Positions 1 to 6,988 of a DNA stretch of 11,738 bases are shown here, one piece after another. The notes under the pieces were generated by a model, which worked only from the letters and a program-made list of their open reading frames with translations, searched no databases and had not been told where the DNA came from. The position numbers and the translations under genes are program-made. Each line of letters opens with the position of its first letter. Within the stretch, counting starts at the first letter, position 1. The DNA is from Thermoplasmata archaeon (lineage in GTDB: Archaea; Thermoplasmatota; E2; DHVEG-1): assembly GCA_030637965.1 (NCBI GenBank), contig DAOWFO010000035.1, positions 1 to 11,738 of the forward strand. Reading direction: 5' to 3'.

Positions 1-1
1 C

Positions 2-1054
2 CTCTTTAGCATAGTTAAAAAAATAAACGCCGCAGAAGACAAGTCTATTGTTTCAGTTGATGTTCCTACTGGTCTTGGAGCAAATACTGCGATAATGCCA
101 AAATTCACCCTTACATTTCATGATCAAAAAGAAGGTATGAGTATTAAAAACTGTGGAGATATAAAAGTTGTAGATATAGGTATACCAAAGGAAGCAATTG
201 ATTGCGTAGGTCCAGGCGAACTCATATTATATTATCCCATACCAAAGAGTCAATCACATAAAGGAGATAACGGAAGGGTTTTAATTATTGGTGGGGGGCC
301 ATATGTTGGTGCACCGGCATTAGCAGGACTTTCTGCATTACGTACTGGTTCAGATTTAGTATATATTGCTACCCCGAGGCGAGCGGGTAGATCTATAGCA
401 TCATTCTCACCAAATTTAATTGTTAAAAATTTGAATTCTGATATTTTAATTCCGGGAGATGTACCTGCAATTAGAGAACTTTTAGATAGATGTAATGCTG
501 TTGTTATTGGACCTGGTTTAGGTAATGCTAAGGAAACAGAAGAGGCTATTATAAAAATTGTAGAGATAATTGTTGATCATAATATACCATTGGTTATTGA
601 TGCAGATGCAATAAAATCGATTGGAGTAAAAATAGATACCATTAGAAACTCAAGGACTGTTGTTACTCCACATAAAGAGGAATTTAGAAAATTAACAGGC
701 TTAATTTTACCAGAGGATATCAATATTAAGATTAAAATTGTTCAAGAATGGGCAGAAAATCTGGGCATATCAATTTTTTTGAAAGGGCATATCGATATTC
801 TTAGCAATGGTAAAACAACAAAGATAAATAAAATACACAATGAAGCAATGACTGTAGGTGGTACAGGCGATGTACTTGCAGGAATTATTGGATCTCTTTT
901 ATCAAAGGGTGTTGAACCGTTTAATGCAATTAGAATTTCTGCATTTCTTAATGGTGAAGCTGGTAATAATGTATTTGATAAAAAATCATATGGATTGCTT
1001 GCAACAGATATAATTGAGGAAATACCCTGTATTTTAAAAAAGTATTTATCTTAG
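2..1054 (+). CDS. nnr: Bifunctional NAD(P)H-hydrate repair enzyme Nnr (epimerase/dehydratase), 5' partial
   Basis: This enzyme repairs hydrated NADH and NADPH. Its N-terminal YjeF domain epimerises the hydrates and its C-terminal ribokinase-like domain dehydrates them using ADP or ATP. The frame is open from base 2, and the bases before the first internal ATG (95) encode the end of the YjeF domain: VSVDVPTGLGANT, then TLTFHDQKEG. ATG 95 is therefore not the true start, and the N-terminus (probably 120-160 residues, judged from family length) lies outside the window. The dehydratase domain shows SHKGDNGRVLIIGGGPY near 254-298, DADAIKS near 600, VVTPHKEEF near 660, FLKGH near 780, and GGTGDVLAG at 857-883 with the predicted catalytic Asp at 869-871. 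The stop is TAA at 1052-1054. The next gene follows after 51 bases that contain a TATA-like element, so co-transcription is uncertain. Family identity is secure; the activity is inferred from it. Confidence 0.93.
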   Translation, partial: LFSIVKKINAAEDKSIVSVDVPTGLGANTAIMPKFTLTFHDQKEGMSIKNCGDIKVVDIGIPKEAIDCVGPGELILYYPIPKSQSHKGDNGRVLIIGGGPYVGAPALAGLSALRTGSDLVYIATPRRAGRSIASFSPNLIVKNLNSDILIPGDVPAIRELLDRCNAVVIGPGLGNAKETEEAIIKIVEIIVDHNIPLVIDADAIKSIGVKIDTIRNSRTVVTPHKEEFRKLTGLILPEDINIKIKIVQEWAENLGISIFLKGHIDILSNGKTTKINKIHNEAMTVGGTGDVLAGIIGSLLSKGVEPFNAIRISAFLNGEAGNNVFDKKSYGLLATDIIEEIPCILKKYLS

Positions 1055-1064
1055 AATAAATGGG

Positions 1065-1072
1065 TATAAATA
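1065..1072 (+). promoter_or_regulatory. Candidate TATA box for the phosphoesterase gene
   Basis: TATAAATA lies about 38 bases before the ATG at 1106. Archaeal transcription usually starts about 25 bases downstream of the TATA centre, which would place the start near 1094 and leave a leader of roughly 10 bases. An AGGT ribosome-binding-like motif at 1096-1099 would sit at the very start of that RNA. Identified by eye only; in AT-rich DNA such matches occur by chance. Confidence 0.4.
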
Positions 1073-1105
1073 AATCCAAAAAATCTTATTAGAATAGGTT
1101 AGATA

Positions 1106-1849
1106 ATGAAATCTTTAGATGTCCAGCCAATTCTCAATGAACCTACCTTGTTTATTGAAAGTGAAAAAATATTAATCATTGCAGATCTACACATCGGAAT
1201 AGAAAGGGAATTAAGAGAATACGGTTTAAATGCTCCTTCACAGACAAGTAATATGACAGATCATTTGATTTCTCTTTGTAAGAAGTATCGACCTCGGAAT
1301 ATAGTTTTACTAGGTGATATCAAACACAATATACCTTCTTCTACGATACAAGAAAGAAATGATATAAAAAATTCCCTTGAAACAATACAATCATATGGAA
1401 CTATCCATATTATACCTGGTAATCATGATGGGAACGTAAGTAAAATGTCACCCGAAGGAGTAATAATCCATCCTTCTGATGGGATAGTTATTGAAAATAT
1501 TGGTTTTGTACATGGTCACAGGTGGCCAGGTGTTAAGGTAATGAAATGTGAACAAATTATAATTGGCCATACACATCCTAATATAATGCTTACAGATAGA
1601 CTTGGATATAAAACGTTTGAACCTTGTTGGATTAAAGGCAAATTCATAAAGAATAAATTAAAGGAAAAATATCCAGATACCAACGATGTTAAGATACTGG
1701 TTATACCTGCCTTTAATGAGTTGTGTGGAGGTATTGCGGTAAATCGAGAGGGGGTTGCAGGACCAATGGGAAGAATCATGAATGTAGACAATTCAGAGGT
1801 CTATCTATTAGATGGGTCATTCCTTGGAAAAGTAAAAAATATTAAATAA
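1106..1849 (+). CDS. Metallophosphoesterase, archaeal SbcD/Mre11-related (COG1407) type
   Basis: This is a predicted metal-dependent phosphoesterase of 247 residues, a normal full length. Calcineurin-like metal ligands appear in order: DLH at 27-29, GDIKHN at 70-75 (the GDxKH form typical of COG1407), GNHD at 105-108, HGH at 136-138 and GHTH at 154-157. All expected di-metal ligands are present, so it should be active. The C-terminal PAFNELCGG segment also fits the archaeal family (TIGR00024-like). There is no signal peptide or membrane segment, so it is cytosolic. Family members are related to the nucleases Mre11 and SbcD, and bacterial relatives (PdeM type) are often encoded beside Lhr-like helicases and DNA ligases. 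An Lhr helicase lies 2.2 kb downstream here, which suggests but does not prove a nucleic-acid repair role. The substrate cannot be read from the sequence. The ATG is preceded by AGGT at 1096-1099 with 6-base spacing. Confidence 0.9.
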   Translation: MKSLDVQPILNEPTLFIESEKILIIADLHIGIERELREYGLNAPSQTSNMTDHLISLCKKYRPRNIVLLGDIKHNIPSSTIQERNDIKNSLETIQSYGTIHIIPGNHDGNVSKMSPEGVIIHPSDGIVIENIGFVHGHRWPGVKVMKCEQIIIGHTHPNIMLTDRLGYKTFEPCWIKGKFIKNKLKEKYPDTNDVKILVIPAFNELCGGIAVNREGVAGPMGRIMNVDNSEVYLLDGSFLGKVKNIK

Positions 1850-1931
1850 AATGATTATTGAGGGTATCTCATTTTGGAAATAATTTATAAGAAATGACTT
1901 GGGTAACAAATATGCCATAAGATTAAATTTT

Positions 1932-1944
1932 TTTATATATATTA
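1932..1944 (+). promoter_or_regulatory. Candidate TATA region upstream of the membrane-tethered regulator
   Basis: TTTATATATATTA follows a run of seven T (1928-1934). Used as a TATA box, it would place transcription start near 1960, inside the palindrome at 1952-1969, leaving a leader of about 55 bases. A competing TATA-like element, TTATAAAT at 1983-1990, would instead give a nearly leaderless message for the ATG at 2019. No Shine-Dalgarno motif precedes that ATG, which favours the second element. The T run may also help terminate transcription from upstream. Confidence 0.35.
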
Positions 1945-1951
1945 GTATAAC

Positions 1952-1969
1952 ATTCGGAAATTTCCAAAT
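1952..1969. promoter_or_regulatory. 18-base palindrome, candidate operator
   Basis: The sequence reads ATTCGGAAATTTCCAAAT. The inner ten bases, GGAAATTTCC (1956-1965), form a perfect palindrome. The outer arms continue the symmetry with one mismatched pair (C1955/A1966). It lies 50-67 bases before the regulator's start codon, between two TATA-like elements. ArsR-like winged-helix proteins bind as dimers to such dyads and often autoregulate, so an operator is a reasonable inference. It could also be a chance palindrome in AT-rich DNA. Confidence 0.4.
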
Positions 1970-2018
1970 AAAAACAAACCAGTTATAAATGATATACTCA
2001 ATATATTAGTTTAATAAT

Positions 2019-2570
2019 ATGCCAAAAGTTACCTTAGATAAGGAGATGTTTAAGGCTCTTGCATCAGATACAAGGTTAGATATTCTTAGAGTACTTGATG
2101 GTAAAAAATTGGGTTTAAAAGACATTAGTAATGCTACAAACCTTAACAAAGCAACTCTCCACGAACATTTAACTAAATTACATGAAGCTGGTTTAGTTAG
2201 AAGAAAAGAGAGGGAAGGCCACAAATGGGTATACTATAAACTTTCCTGGAAAGGTGCAAGCCTTCTCCATCCTGAAAATACTAGAATAGTTATCATGTTT
2301 ACTTCAACATTTGCCATATTATTTTTCGGAATTGCTGGAATATTTAACTATATCCAAAGTTTTATATCTATTGAACGAGGATCTGATATGATATATATTA
2401 ATGCTCCAGATGAGGTAAATGAGACACTTTTGACATTTGGAGAAAAAACATTTTCCACTGGTCAAAATCCAATATTTCTCTATTTTGCCATAGTTTGTTT
2501 GACTCTTTTTTCTGTTCTCATGGTGGTGTCTATATGGAGATATAGGAAAAATAAGATACCTAAATTGTGA
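2019..2570 (+). CDS. ArsR-like winged-helix regulator with two C-terminal membrane helices
   Basis: This 183-residue predicted one-component transcription regulator is anchored in the membrane. Residues 8-75 form an ArsR-type winged helix: FKALASDTRLDILRVL is the classic first helical segment, NKATLHEHLTKLHEAGLV (43-60) is the recognition helix region, and GHKWVYYKLSWKG (67-79) is the wing. Two hydrophobic segments follow, about 89-112 and 152-174, separated by a roughly 40-residue loop (about 113-151) and ending in a basic tail (WRYRKNKIPKL). The predicted topology puts the DNA-binding domain and tail inside and the loop outside, as expected for a sensor of membrane or external state. There is no Cys-x-Cys or other metal site in the winged helix and the only Cys is in the second helix, so metal sensing is unlikely. 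A palindrome lies upstream. The ligand and targets are unknown; the DUF996 gene 134 bases downstream is the obvious candidate target. Confidence 0.83.
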   Translation: MPKVTLDKEMFKALASDTRLDILRVLDGKKLGLKDISNATNLNKATLHEHLTKLHEAGLVRRKEREGHKWVYYKLSWKGASLLHPENTRIVIMFTSTFAILFFGIAGIFNYIQSFISIERGSDMIYINAPDEVNETLLTFGEKTFSTGQNPIFLYFAIVCLTLFSVLMVVSIWRYRKNKIPKL

Positions 2571-2694
2571 TAACAAATGCACAAAATGATTAATAGATAA
2601 AAATTAAAAATCTAAGTTGGTAGATATATTATTTTAGATAAATTAAAAATAAATGGCTAATTTTATTAAGTATTAATTGTTACCATAGTATTAA

Positions 2695-2699
2695 GGGAG
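2695..2699 (+). promoter_or_regulatory. Ribosome binding site of the DUF996 gene
   Basis: GGGAG ends five bases before the ATG at 2705 and fits the archaeal anti-Shine-Dalgarno sequence. It supports that start and shows that the gene is translated from a leadered message, unlike the regulator upstream. Confidence 0.5.
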
Positions 2700-2704
2700 A
2701 TTAT

Positions 2705-3382
2705 ATGTACAATTTAGGTAATGTAAAGATTTTTGGGGGTATTGGAGCATTATTATTGCTAATTGGAGGATTTATTCCTTATGCTGGACCTATTGTCAGT
2801 ATTGTTGGTTTAGTTCTCGTTTTCATTGCTGTTAAATCGATATCAGAATTAACAAAAAATAATGATATATTTAGAAACTATCTTATTCATTTTATTATGA
2901 GTATAATTTCAATTATTGCGGTATTTGTTATTATGCTTATTGCTTTTGGAGCTGCTGGTGGTTTTTCATGGATTACTGAGTTACAATCTGCAAATATTTC
3001 TGATTTTGATACATTTTGGGAATACTTTGGAGGTCTAATAGGGGCTTGTGTGCTTGCGTTGATTATTGGATGGATTCTGTCAATTATTGCAGCAATATAT
3101 CTAAGAAGGAGTTATAATGCAATTGCAGAATATACAGAAGTTAATTTATTTAAAACTACAGGTACTGTATATTTTTGGGGGGCAATTACCTCCATAGTGT
3201 TGATAGGTTTTATAATTTCGTTTATTGGCAGAATAATTGAAATTATTGCTTATTTTTCATTACCAGATGAACTTCCAAAAGAATCTAAAAAAGGAAAAAA
3301 TGAAAGAAGATGTCTAAATTGTAACAGAATCATTCCTGAGGATGCAATTTCCTGTCCATATTGTGGGAAAAAATTTAATTAG
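2705..3382 (+). CDS. DUF996-type membrane protein with C-terminal zinc ribbon
   Basis: This 225-residue integral membrane protein has no known function. I recognise the archaeal DUF996 pattern: GGIGALLLLIGGFIPYAGPI, then VGLVLVFIAVKSISE, then NDIFRNYLI. Hydrophobic segments lie at about 9-25, 28-46, 60-84, 107-133 and 155-184, so about five helices are expected. A lysine-rich linker (191-202) leads to a small zinc ribbon with C203, C206, C217 and C220, presumably on the opposite membrane face from the N-terminus if the helix count is odd. The start is supported by GGGAG five bases upstream. It follows the membrane-tethered regulator by 134 bases, and a shared response to membrane state is a plausible inference. 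Family membership is recalled from pattern and not from a search; the membrane and zinc-ribbon character is directly visible. Confidence 0.82.
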   Translation: MYNLGNVKIFGGIGALLLLIGGFIPYAGPIVSIVGLVLVFIAVKSISELTKNNDIFRNYLIHFIMSIISIIAVFVIMLIAFGAAGGFSWITELQSANISDFDTFWEYFGGLIGACVLALIIGWILSIIAAIYLRRSYNAIAEYTEVNLFKTTGTVYFWGAITSIVLIGFIISFIGRIIEIIAYFSLPDELPKESKKGKNERRCLNCNRIIPEDAISCPYCGKKFN

Positions 3383-3798
3383 TTTCAATATTTAAGTACA
3401 TTATAATTAAATTTTTTACATGATGGATATTATTAAACTTTTTTATTTCTTGAATATTGCCGCAAAAATATTAGAGAAATCCCGATCCCATTAAGATTCG
3501 ATATTTTTATACTAAAATTACACCATTAATAGGAGTATTACATTTAAAAGTTAATGATTTGAGAAATAAATATGATGAATTTTAAATATAATTGAAATTG
3601 CAAATTTTTCTAATTTATTATAAAGTAGAAGAAAAATAATAATAAGAATTTTATAACAATGTTGATAAATTAACCTATCAATAATTATTAATATCCTGGT
3701 GTATTATTATGAAACCTCTTCTAATATTTTCACACCATTATGCTTAAATAATGTATGTTTATTAACACAAAGGAAATTGATAATAGGAATGATATTCC
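3383..3798. other. AT-rich intergenic stretch without a convincing gene
   Basis: About 415 bases lie between the DUF996 gene and the small membrane protein. Frames on the + strand are short; the longest seen with an ATG is 24 codons from 3420, and a longer open stretch (3475-3585) has no usable start. Two runs of six T (3412-3417 and 3439-3444) just after the DUF996 stop could act as an archaeal U-rich terminator. A weak inverted repeat, TTGATA (3662-3667) and TATCAA (3676-3681), has an 8-base loop. The 9-mer ACACCATTA occurs at 3520 and 3732. TTAAATAA near 3744 could be a TATA element for the gene at 3799. No tRNA-like or rRNA-like fold was recognised. A small RNA cannot be excluded. Confidence 0.5.
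3412..3444 (+). terminator. Candidate U-rich terminator after the DUF996 gene
   Basis: Two separate runs of six T occur 30 and 57 bases after the DUF996 stop codon. Archaeal intrinsic termination commonly uses T-runs without a required hairpin. No matching stem was seen. The low confidence reflects how common T-runs are in this AT-rich DNA. Confidence 0.3.
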
Positions 3799-3975
3799 AT
3801 GGAAATTAATCTTACACGAGAAATGAGAAAAACCCTCTTGATATTTATAATGATACTATTGCCATTGATAGTTATTGTATTAGGGGCAATATCTGGAATA
3901 ACAAATGCAGGATATTATATACTTTCAATGTTATGGTTTGGAATGGGTATTATCTTTTTTGGTGCATTATATTAA
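3799..3975 (+). CDS. Small 58-residue membrane protein with two helices
   Basis: This is a short reading frame from ATG 3799 to TAA 3973-3975. The product begins MEINLTREMRKTLL and contains two hydrophobic segments, about 13-33 and 38-57, joined by a short SGITNAGYY turn. The basic N-terminal REMRK would favour an N-in hairpin. In-frame stops lie immediately upstream (3790-3792, 3784-3786), so the start is ATG 3799 or the internal Met9. Only a distant AGG-type motif precedes it, and the ATG sits inside the short palindrome TTCCATGGAA (3795-3804). The consistent charged-then-hydrophobic layout and Gly-punctuated helices look like a real small membrane protein and unlike random AT-rich translation. 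It lies 62 bases before lhr on the same strand. I do not recognise a family, and no function is proposed. Confidence 0.62.
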   Translation: MEINLTREMRKTLLIFIMILLPLIVIVLGAISGITNAGYYILSMLWFGMGIIFFGALY

Positions 3976-4037
3976 TTTGTTTGATAGCCATACTCTAGAG
4001 AAAATAATAAAAATGTAATGATATTGCATTCGATAGA

Positions 4038-6884
4038 ATGGAACAAGTTTTTAACATACTTAATCCAAAAATCCAGAAATTACTTAAGTCTAATAATATA
4101 AATGAACCTACTGAACCACAGATTAAAGCAATCCCTCACATATTGAATGGTGAAAACGTTCTATTAATTGCTCCCACAGGTCTTGGAAAAACAGAATCAG
4201 CACTTTTACCTATTTTTCATAATTTCTTAAAAAATAAAGAAAATATTATTGTAAGTGATAAAAATATTAACTGCATATCAATACTTTACATTACACCCCT
4301 TCGAGCATTAAATAGAGATATGCTTAGAAGAACAATTCAATGGGGCAATGAATTAGGGATTAATATTGCAGTAAGACATGGTGATACGACTAAAAGTGAA
4401 CGTGCGAGACAGTCTAAAAATCCACCAGATATGCTTATAACAACTCCTGAAACTTTACAAATTCTATTTACTGGAAAACGACTAAGAAAACATCTTAATG
4501 GAGTACAGTGGGTAATCGTTGATGAGGTTCATGAATTGGCTCATGATGAAAGAGGAGCACAATTAGCTGTTGCCCTTGAGAGATTGCACGAGTTGACTAT
4601 CAACAAAGATCACAGTTTTCAGAGAATAGGGCTTTCGGCTACTGTTGGTTCAATTAGCGAGGTAGCAAGTTATCTTGGAGGTATTGAAAATAATAAATTC
4701 CGTGAAGTAAATGTATTAGAAATAGATGTCACTAAGCATATAGACATAAGTGTGGAAATTCCTCAAATAGAAAATGAAGATTACGCTCAAGCAAATCGCC
4801 TTTCAATTGATGCCATCTCTTTTGCATCCTTAAGAAAATGTATGGAATTGTTATCCAACCATAATTCAACCCTCGTTTTTGTGAATACTAGGGATGGTGC
4901 AGAGATTCTAGCTTCACGTTTTAACTTATTAAAGAGTGATATTTCAATTGGTGTTCATCATGGATCTCTTTCGAAGAATGTAAGAATAGATACAGAGGAT
5001 GATTTTAAAAGTGGTAAACTAAAAAGTTTGATCTGTACATCATCATTGGAGTTAGGTATAGATGTTGGAAAAACTGATTTTGTTATCCAATACAATTCCC
5101 CACGAGAAGTTACAAGAATCATTCAAAGGATTGGACGATCTGGCCACACTAAAGATGGTACTTCAAAAGGGGTAATAATATCAACTAATCCAGAAGATCT
5201 AGCAGAAAGTCTTGTAATAGCGAGAAGAACTCTTACCGGTGAATTAGAAGTTTTTAAGGTACGAAAAAATCCATTATCTGTACTCACAAATCAGGTTATT
5301 TCTATAGCTCTGGAATATGGTAAAATAAAATCTGAAAAAATATATGAAATACTAAAAAGATCTTATCCATTTCATACATTAGAAATAGATATTTTTAACA
5401 AAATTATTCAGCAACTTAGAAGTCAACGTAGTATCTGGATAGAAGGAGAAGATTTAATTTTCAAACGCAGAAACTCAAGAAATTATTTTCTTGATAATAT
5501 CTCGATGATTCCAGATGAAAAGACATTTATGGCTGTTGATATAAGTTCAAGGAAAAAGATTGGTAAATTAGATGAAAACTTTGTTTTAAATTATGGTTTT
5601 GAAGGTGCTAAATTTATATTGCGCGGAATTACATGGACAATTATTAAAAGAGAAGAAGATGAAATACTTGTTTCTCAGTCAAAGGAGATGGGTGAAGCTC
5701 CTTCATGGATGGGAGAAGATATCCCAATACCATTCGAGGTAGCAAGAGAAGTAGGCAAACTTAGAAGACTTGCTTTATTGAAAAATAAAAACAAGAATTA
5801 TCCATGCAATAAATTCTCATTTAATAGAATTGTACACCAGATGGAAAATCAGAGAAAGCAAGGATTTTACATTCCAGACGATAAGACAATAACAATTGAA
5901 TTTAACGATAAAATAATTGTTATAAATGCATGTTTTGGAACCAAAGTTAATGAAACAATTGGACGAATAATTTCTGCACTTTTATCACAATCCATAGGGG
6001 AAAGTGTAGGAATAAACATCGATGCGTATAGGATAAATCTTGAGTTACCTGAAAGATTTCCAGCTGAAAGAATTAAGAATTTCTTTTTGGAAACCTCACC
6101 TGAATCTATATGGTATTTACTAAATACGATACTTAAAAATTCAACTTATATAAGATGGCATTTGGTACATACAGCAAGAAAATTTGGTGCAATTAGTAAA
6201 GACTTTGATTATAAAAACATCGGAGTAAAAAAACTATTCAAACTTTTTAAAAGCAGTCTTATTTTTGATGAGGCCATTGATAAAATCATCTGGGATAGAA
6301 TGGATATAGAAAATACTCAAAAGATATTAGAAGAGATACAAAATGGTGAAATAAATATTCATATACAAAGACTTTCTCCAATTGCGCTTACAGGGTTAGA
6401 AACAATGAGAAGTCTTATGGTACCCCTACGAGCTGATAGATCAATTCTAATGGCCTTAAAAGGAAGATTATTTGAAATAGATATTAAACTTGTATGTACT
6501 AACTGTAATAAGAAATGGAATACAACTGTTAGAAGAGCGGATTTCCAACCAAAATGTTCTAATTGTGGTGCAATAAAAATTGCTGTTTTAAGGAGATATG
6601 ATAGAAATTCAATAAAAATTCTAACAAAAAAAGGAGTTACAAGTGATGAAAATAAAGAGATAAAACGAATATATAAAAATGCAAGTCTTGTTCTCACTTA
6701 TGGAAAATTTGCATTAATGACATTAATGGGAAGAGGAATTGGGCCAGATACAGCTGCTAGAATACTAAGGAGATACAATAGGATAGATCTTGAAAAATCA
6801 GATGAATTACAACTAAAGCATCTTAGAGATATCCTCAAAGCAGAGCTGAACTATGCTAGAACCCGAGGATTTTGGGATAAATAA
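4038..6884 (+). CDS. lhr: Lhr-family ATP-dependent helicase (archaeal aLhr2-like)
   Basis: This 948-residue superfamily 2 helicase of the Lhr group is a full-length archaeal form. Motifs in order: PTGLGKT (Walker A, 46-52), TPLRALNRDM (86-95), TTPETL (135-140), DEVH (162-165), LSATVG (199-204), TLVFVNTR (278-285), TSSLELGIDVG (334-344) and QRIGRSGH (363-370). The Lhr-specific part follows, including SWMGEDIPIPFEVAREVG (556-573). Near the C-terminus are a four-cysteine zinc site (C820, C823, C840, C843) and a GIGPDTAARILRRY segment (900-913) typical of archaeal Lhr2 proteins. Every catalytic motif is intact. Family members translocate on single-stranded nucleic acid and are tied to DNA repair and recombination; some also act on RNA. 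The COG1407 phosphoesterase upstream and the exosome subunit Csl4 downstream fit either role. No clear Shine-Dalgarno precedes ATG 4038, so a leaderless message is possible. Confidence 0.95.
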   Translation: MEQVFNILNPKIQKLLKSNNINEPTEPQIKAIPHILNGENVLLIAPTGLGKTESALLPIFHNFLKNKENIIVSDKNINCISILYITPLRALNRDMLRRTIQWGNELGINIAVRHGDTTKSERARQSKNPPDMLITTPETLQILFTGKRLRKHLNGVQWVIVDEVHELAHDERGAQLAVALERLHELTINKDHSFQRIGLSATVGSISEVASYLGGIENNKFREVNVLEIDVTKHIDISVEIPQIENEDYAQANRLSIDAISFASLRKCMELLSNHNSTLVFVNTRDGAEILASRFNLLKSDISIGVHHGSLSKNVRIDTEDDFKSGKLKSLICTSSLELGIDVGKTDFVIQYNSPREVTRIIQRIGRSGHTKDGTSKGVIISTNPEDLAESLVIARRTLTGELEVFKVRKNPLSVLTNQVISIALEYGKIKSEKIYEILKRSYPFHTLEIDIFNKIIQQLRSQRSIWIEGEDLIFKRRNSRNYFLDNISMIPDEKTFMAVDISSRKKIGKLDENFVLNYGFEGAKFILRGITWTIIKREEDEILVSQSKEMGEAPSWMGEDIPIPFEVAREVGKLRRLALLKNKNKNYPCNKFSFNRIVHQMENQRKQGFYIPDDKTITIEFNDKIIVINACFGTKVNETIGRIISALLSQSIGESVGINIDAYRINLELPERFPAERIKNFFLETSPESIWYLLNTILKNSTYIRWHLVHTARKFGAISKDFDYKNIGVKKLFKLFKSSLIFDEAIDKIIWDRMDIENTQKILEEIQNGEINIHIQRLSPIALTGLETMRSLMVPLRADRSILMALKGRLFEIDIKLVCTNCNKKWNTTVRRADFQPKCSNCGAIKIAVLRRYDRNSIKILTKKGVTSDENKEIKRIYKNASLVLTYGKFALMTLMGRGIGPDTAARILRRYNRIDLEKSDELQLKHLRDILKAELNYARTRGFWDK

Positions 6885-6929
6885 ATATTTGATTTTTAGA
6901 AATAATGCATAATATTCAAAACCACAACC

Positions 6930-6937
6930 TTTAAAAC
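6930..6937 (+). promoter_or_regulatory. Candidate TATA box for the csl4-rpoL-truD cluster
   Basis: TTTAAAAC in the 104-base gap after lhr would direct transcription from about 6959, giving a leader of about 30 bases before the csl4 ATG at 6989. A short T-run at 6893-6897 just after lhr may end the upstream transcript. Found by eye; lhr and csl4 could equally be co-transcribed. Confidence 0.33.
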
Positions 6938-6988
6938 AATAGTATTATTGCCTATTTCTACTGAAAGCCTAATGGTTTGTGATAAATA

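Noticed and set aside
95..97. ATG at 95 as the start of the first gene
   Set aside because: The same frame is open back to base 2 and encodes the conserved end of the YjeF domain (VDVPTGLG), so the gene is truncated by the window and does not start here.
1516..1791. 91-codon open frame on the - strand within the phosphoesterase gene
   Set aside because: It mirrors conserved phosphoesterase codons, and its hydrophobic look comes from the complementary strand.
2595..2650. Imperfect direct repeat AGATAAAAATTAAAAAT (2595-2611) and AGATAAATTAAAAAT (2636-2650)
   Set aside because: The two copies differ by a 2-base indel and consist almost only of A and T in an AT-rich spacer, so chance similarity is likely.
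3420..3494. 24-codon frame MMDIIKLFYFLN... in the intergenic stretch
   Set aside because: It is very short, has no ribosome binding site and overlaps the T-rich putative terminator; chance is sufficient.
3475..3585. 36-codon open stretch without a stop in the intergenic region
   Set aside because: There is no ATG, GTG or TTG near its beginning and no recognisable protein pattern; it could be a remnant but cannot be supported.
3520..3740. 9-mer ACACCATTA present twice (3520-3528, 3732-3740) as a possible repeat array
   Set aside because: Only two short copies with irregular spacing and no flanking similarity; not a CRISPR or iteron pattern.
6359..6697. 112-codon open frame on the - strand within lhr
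   Set aside because: It is opposite the conserved Lhr C-terminal zinc and helix region, has no recognisable domain and no upstream signals.
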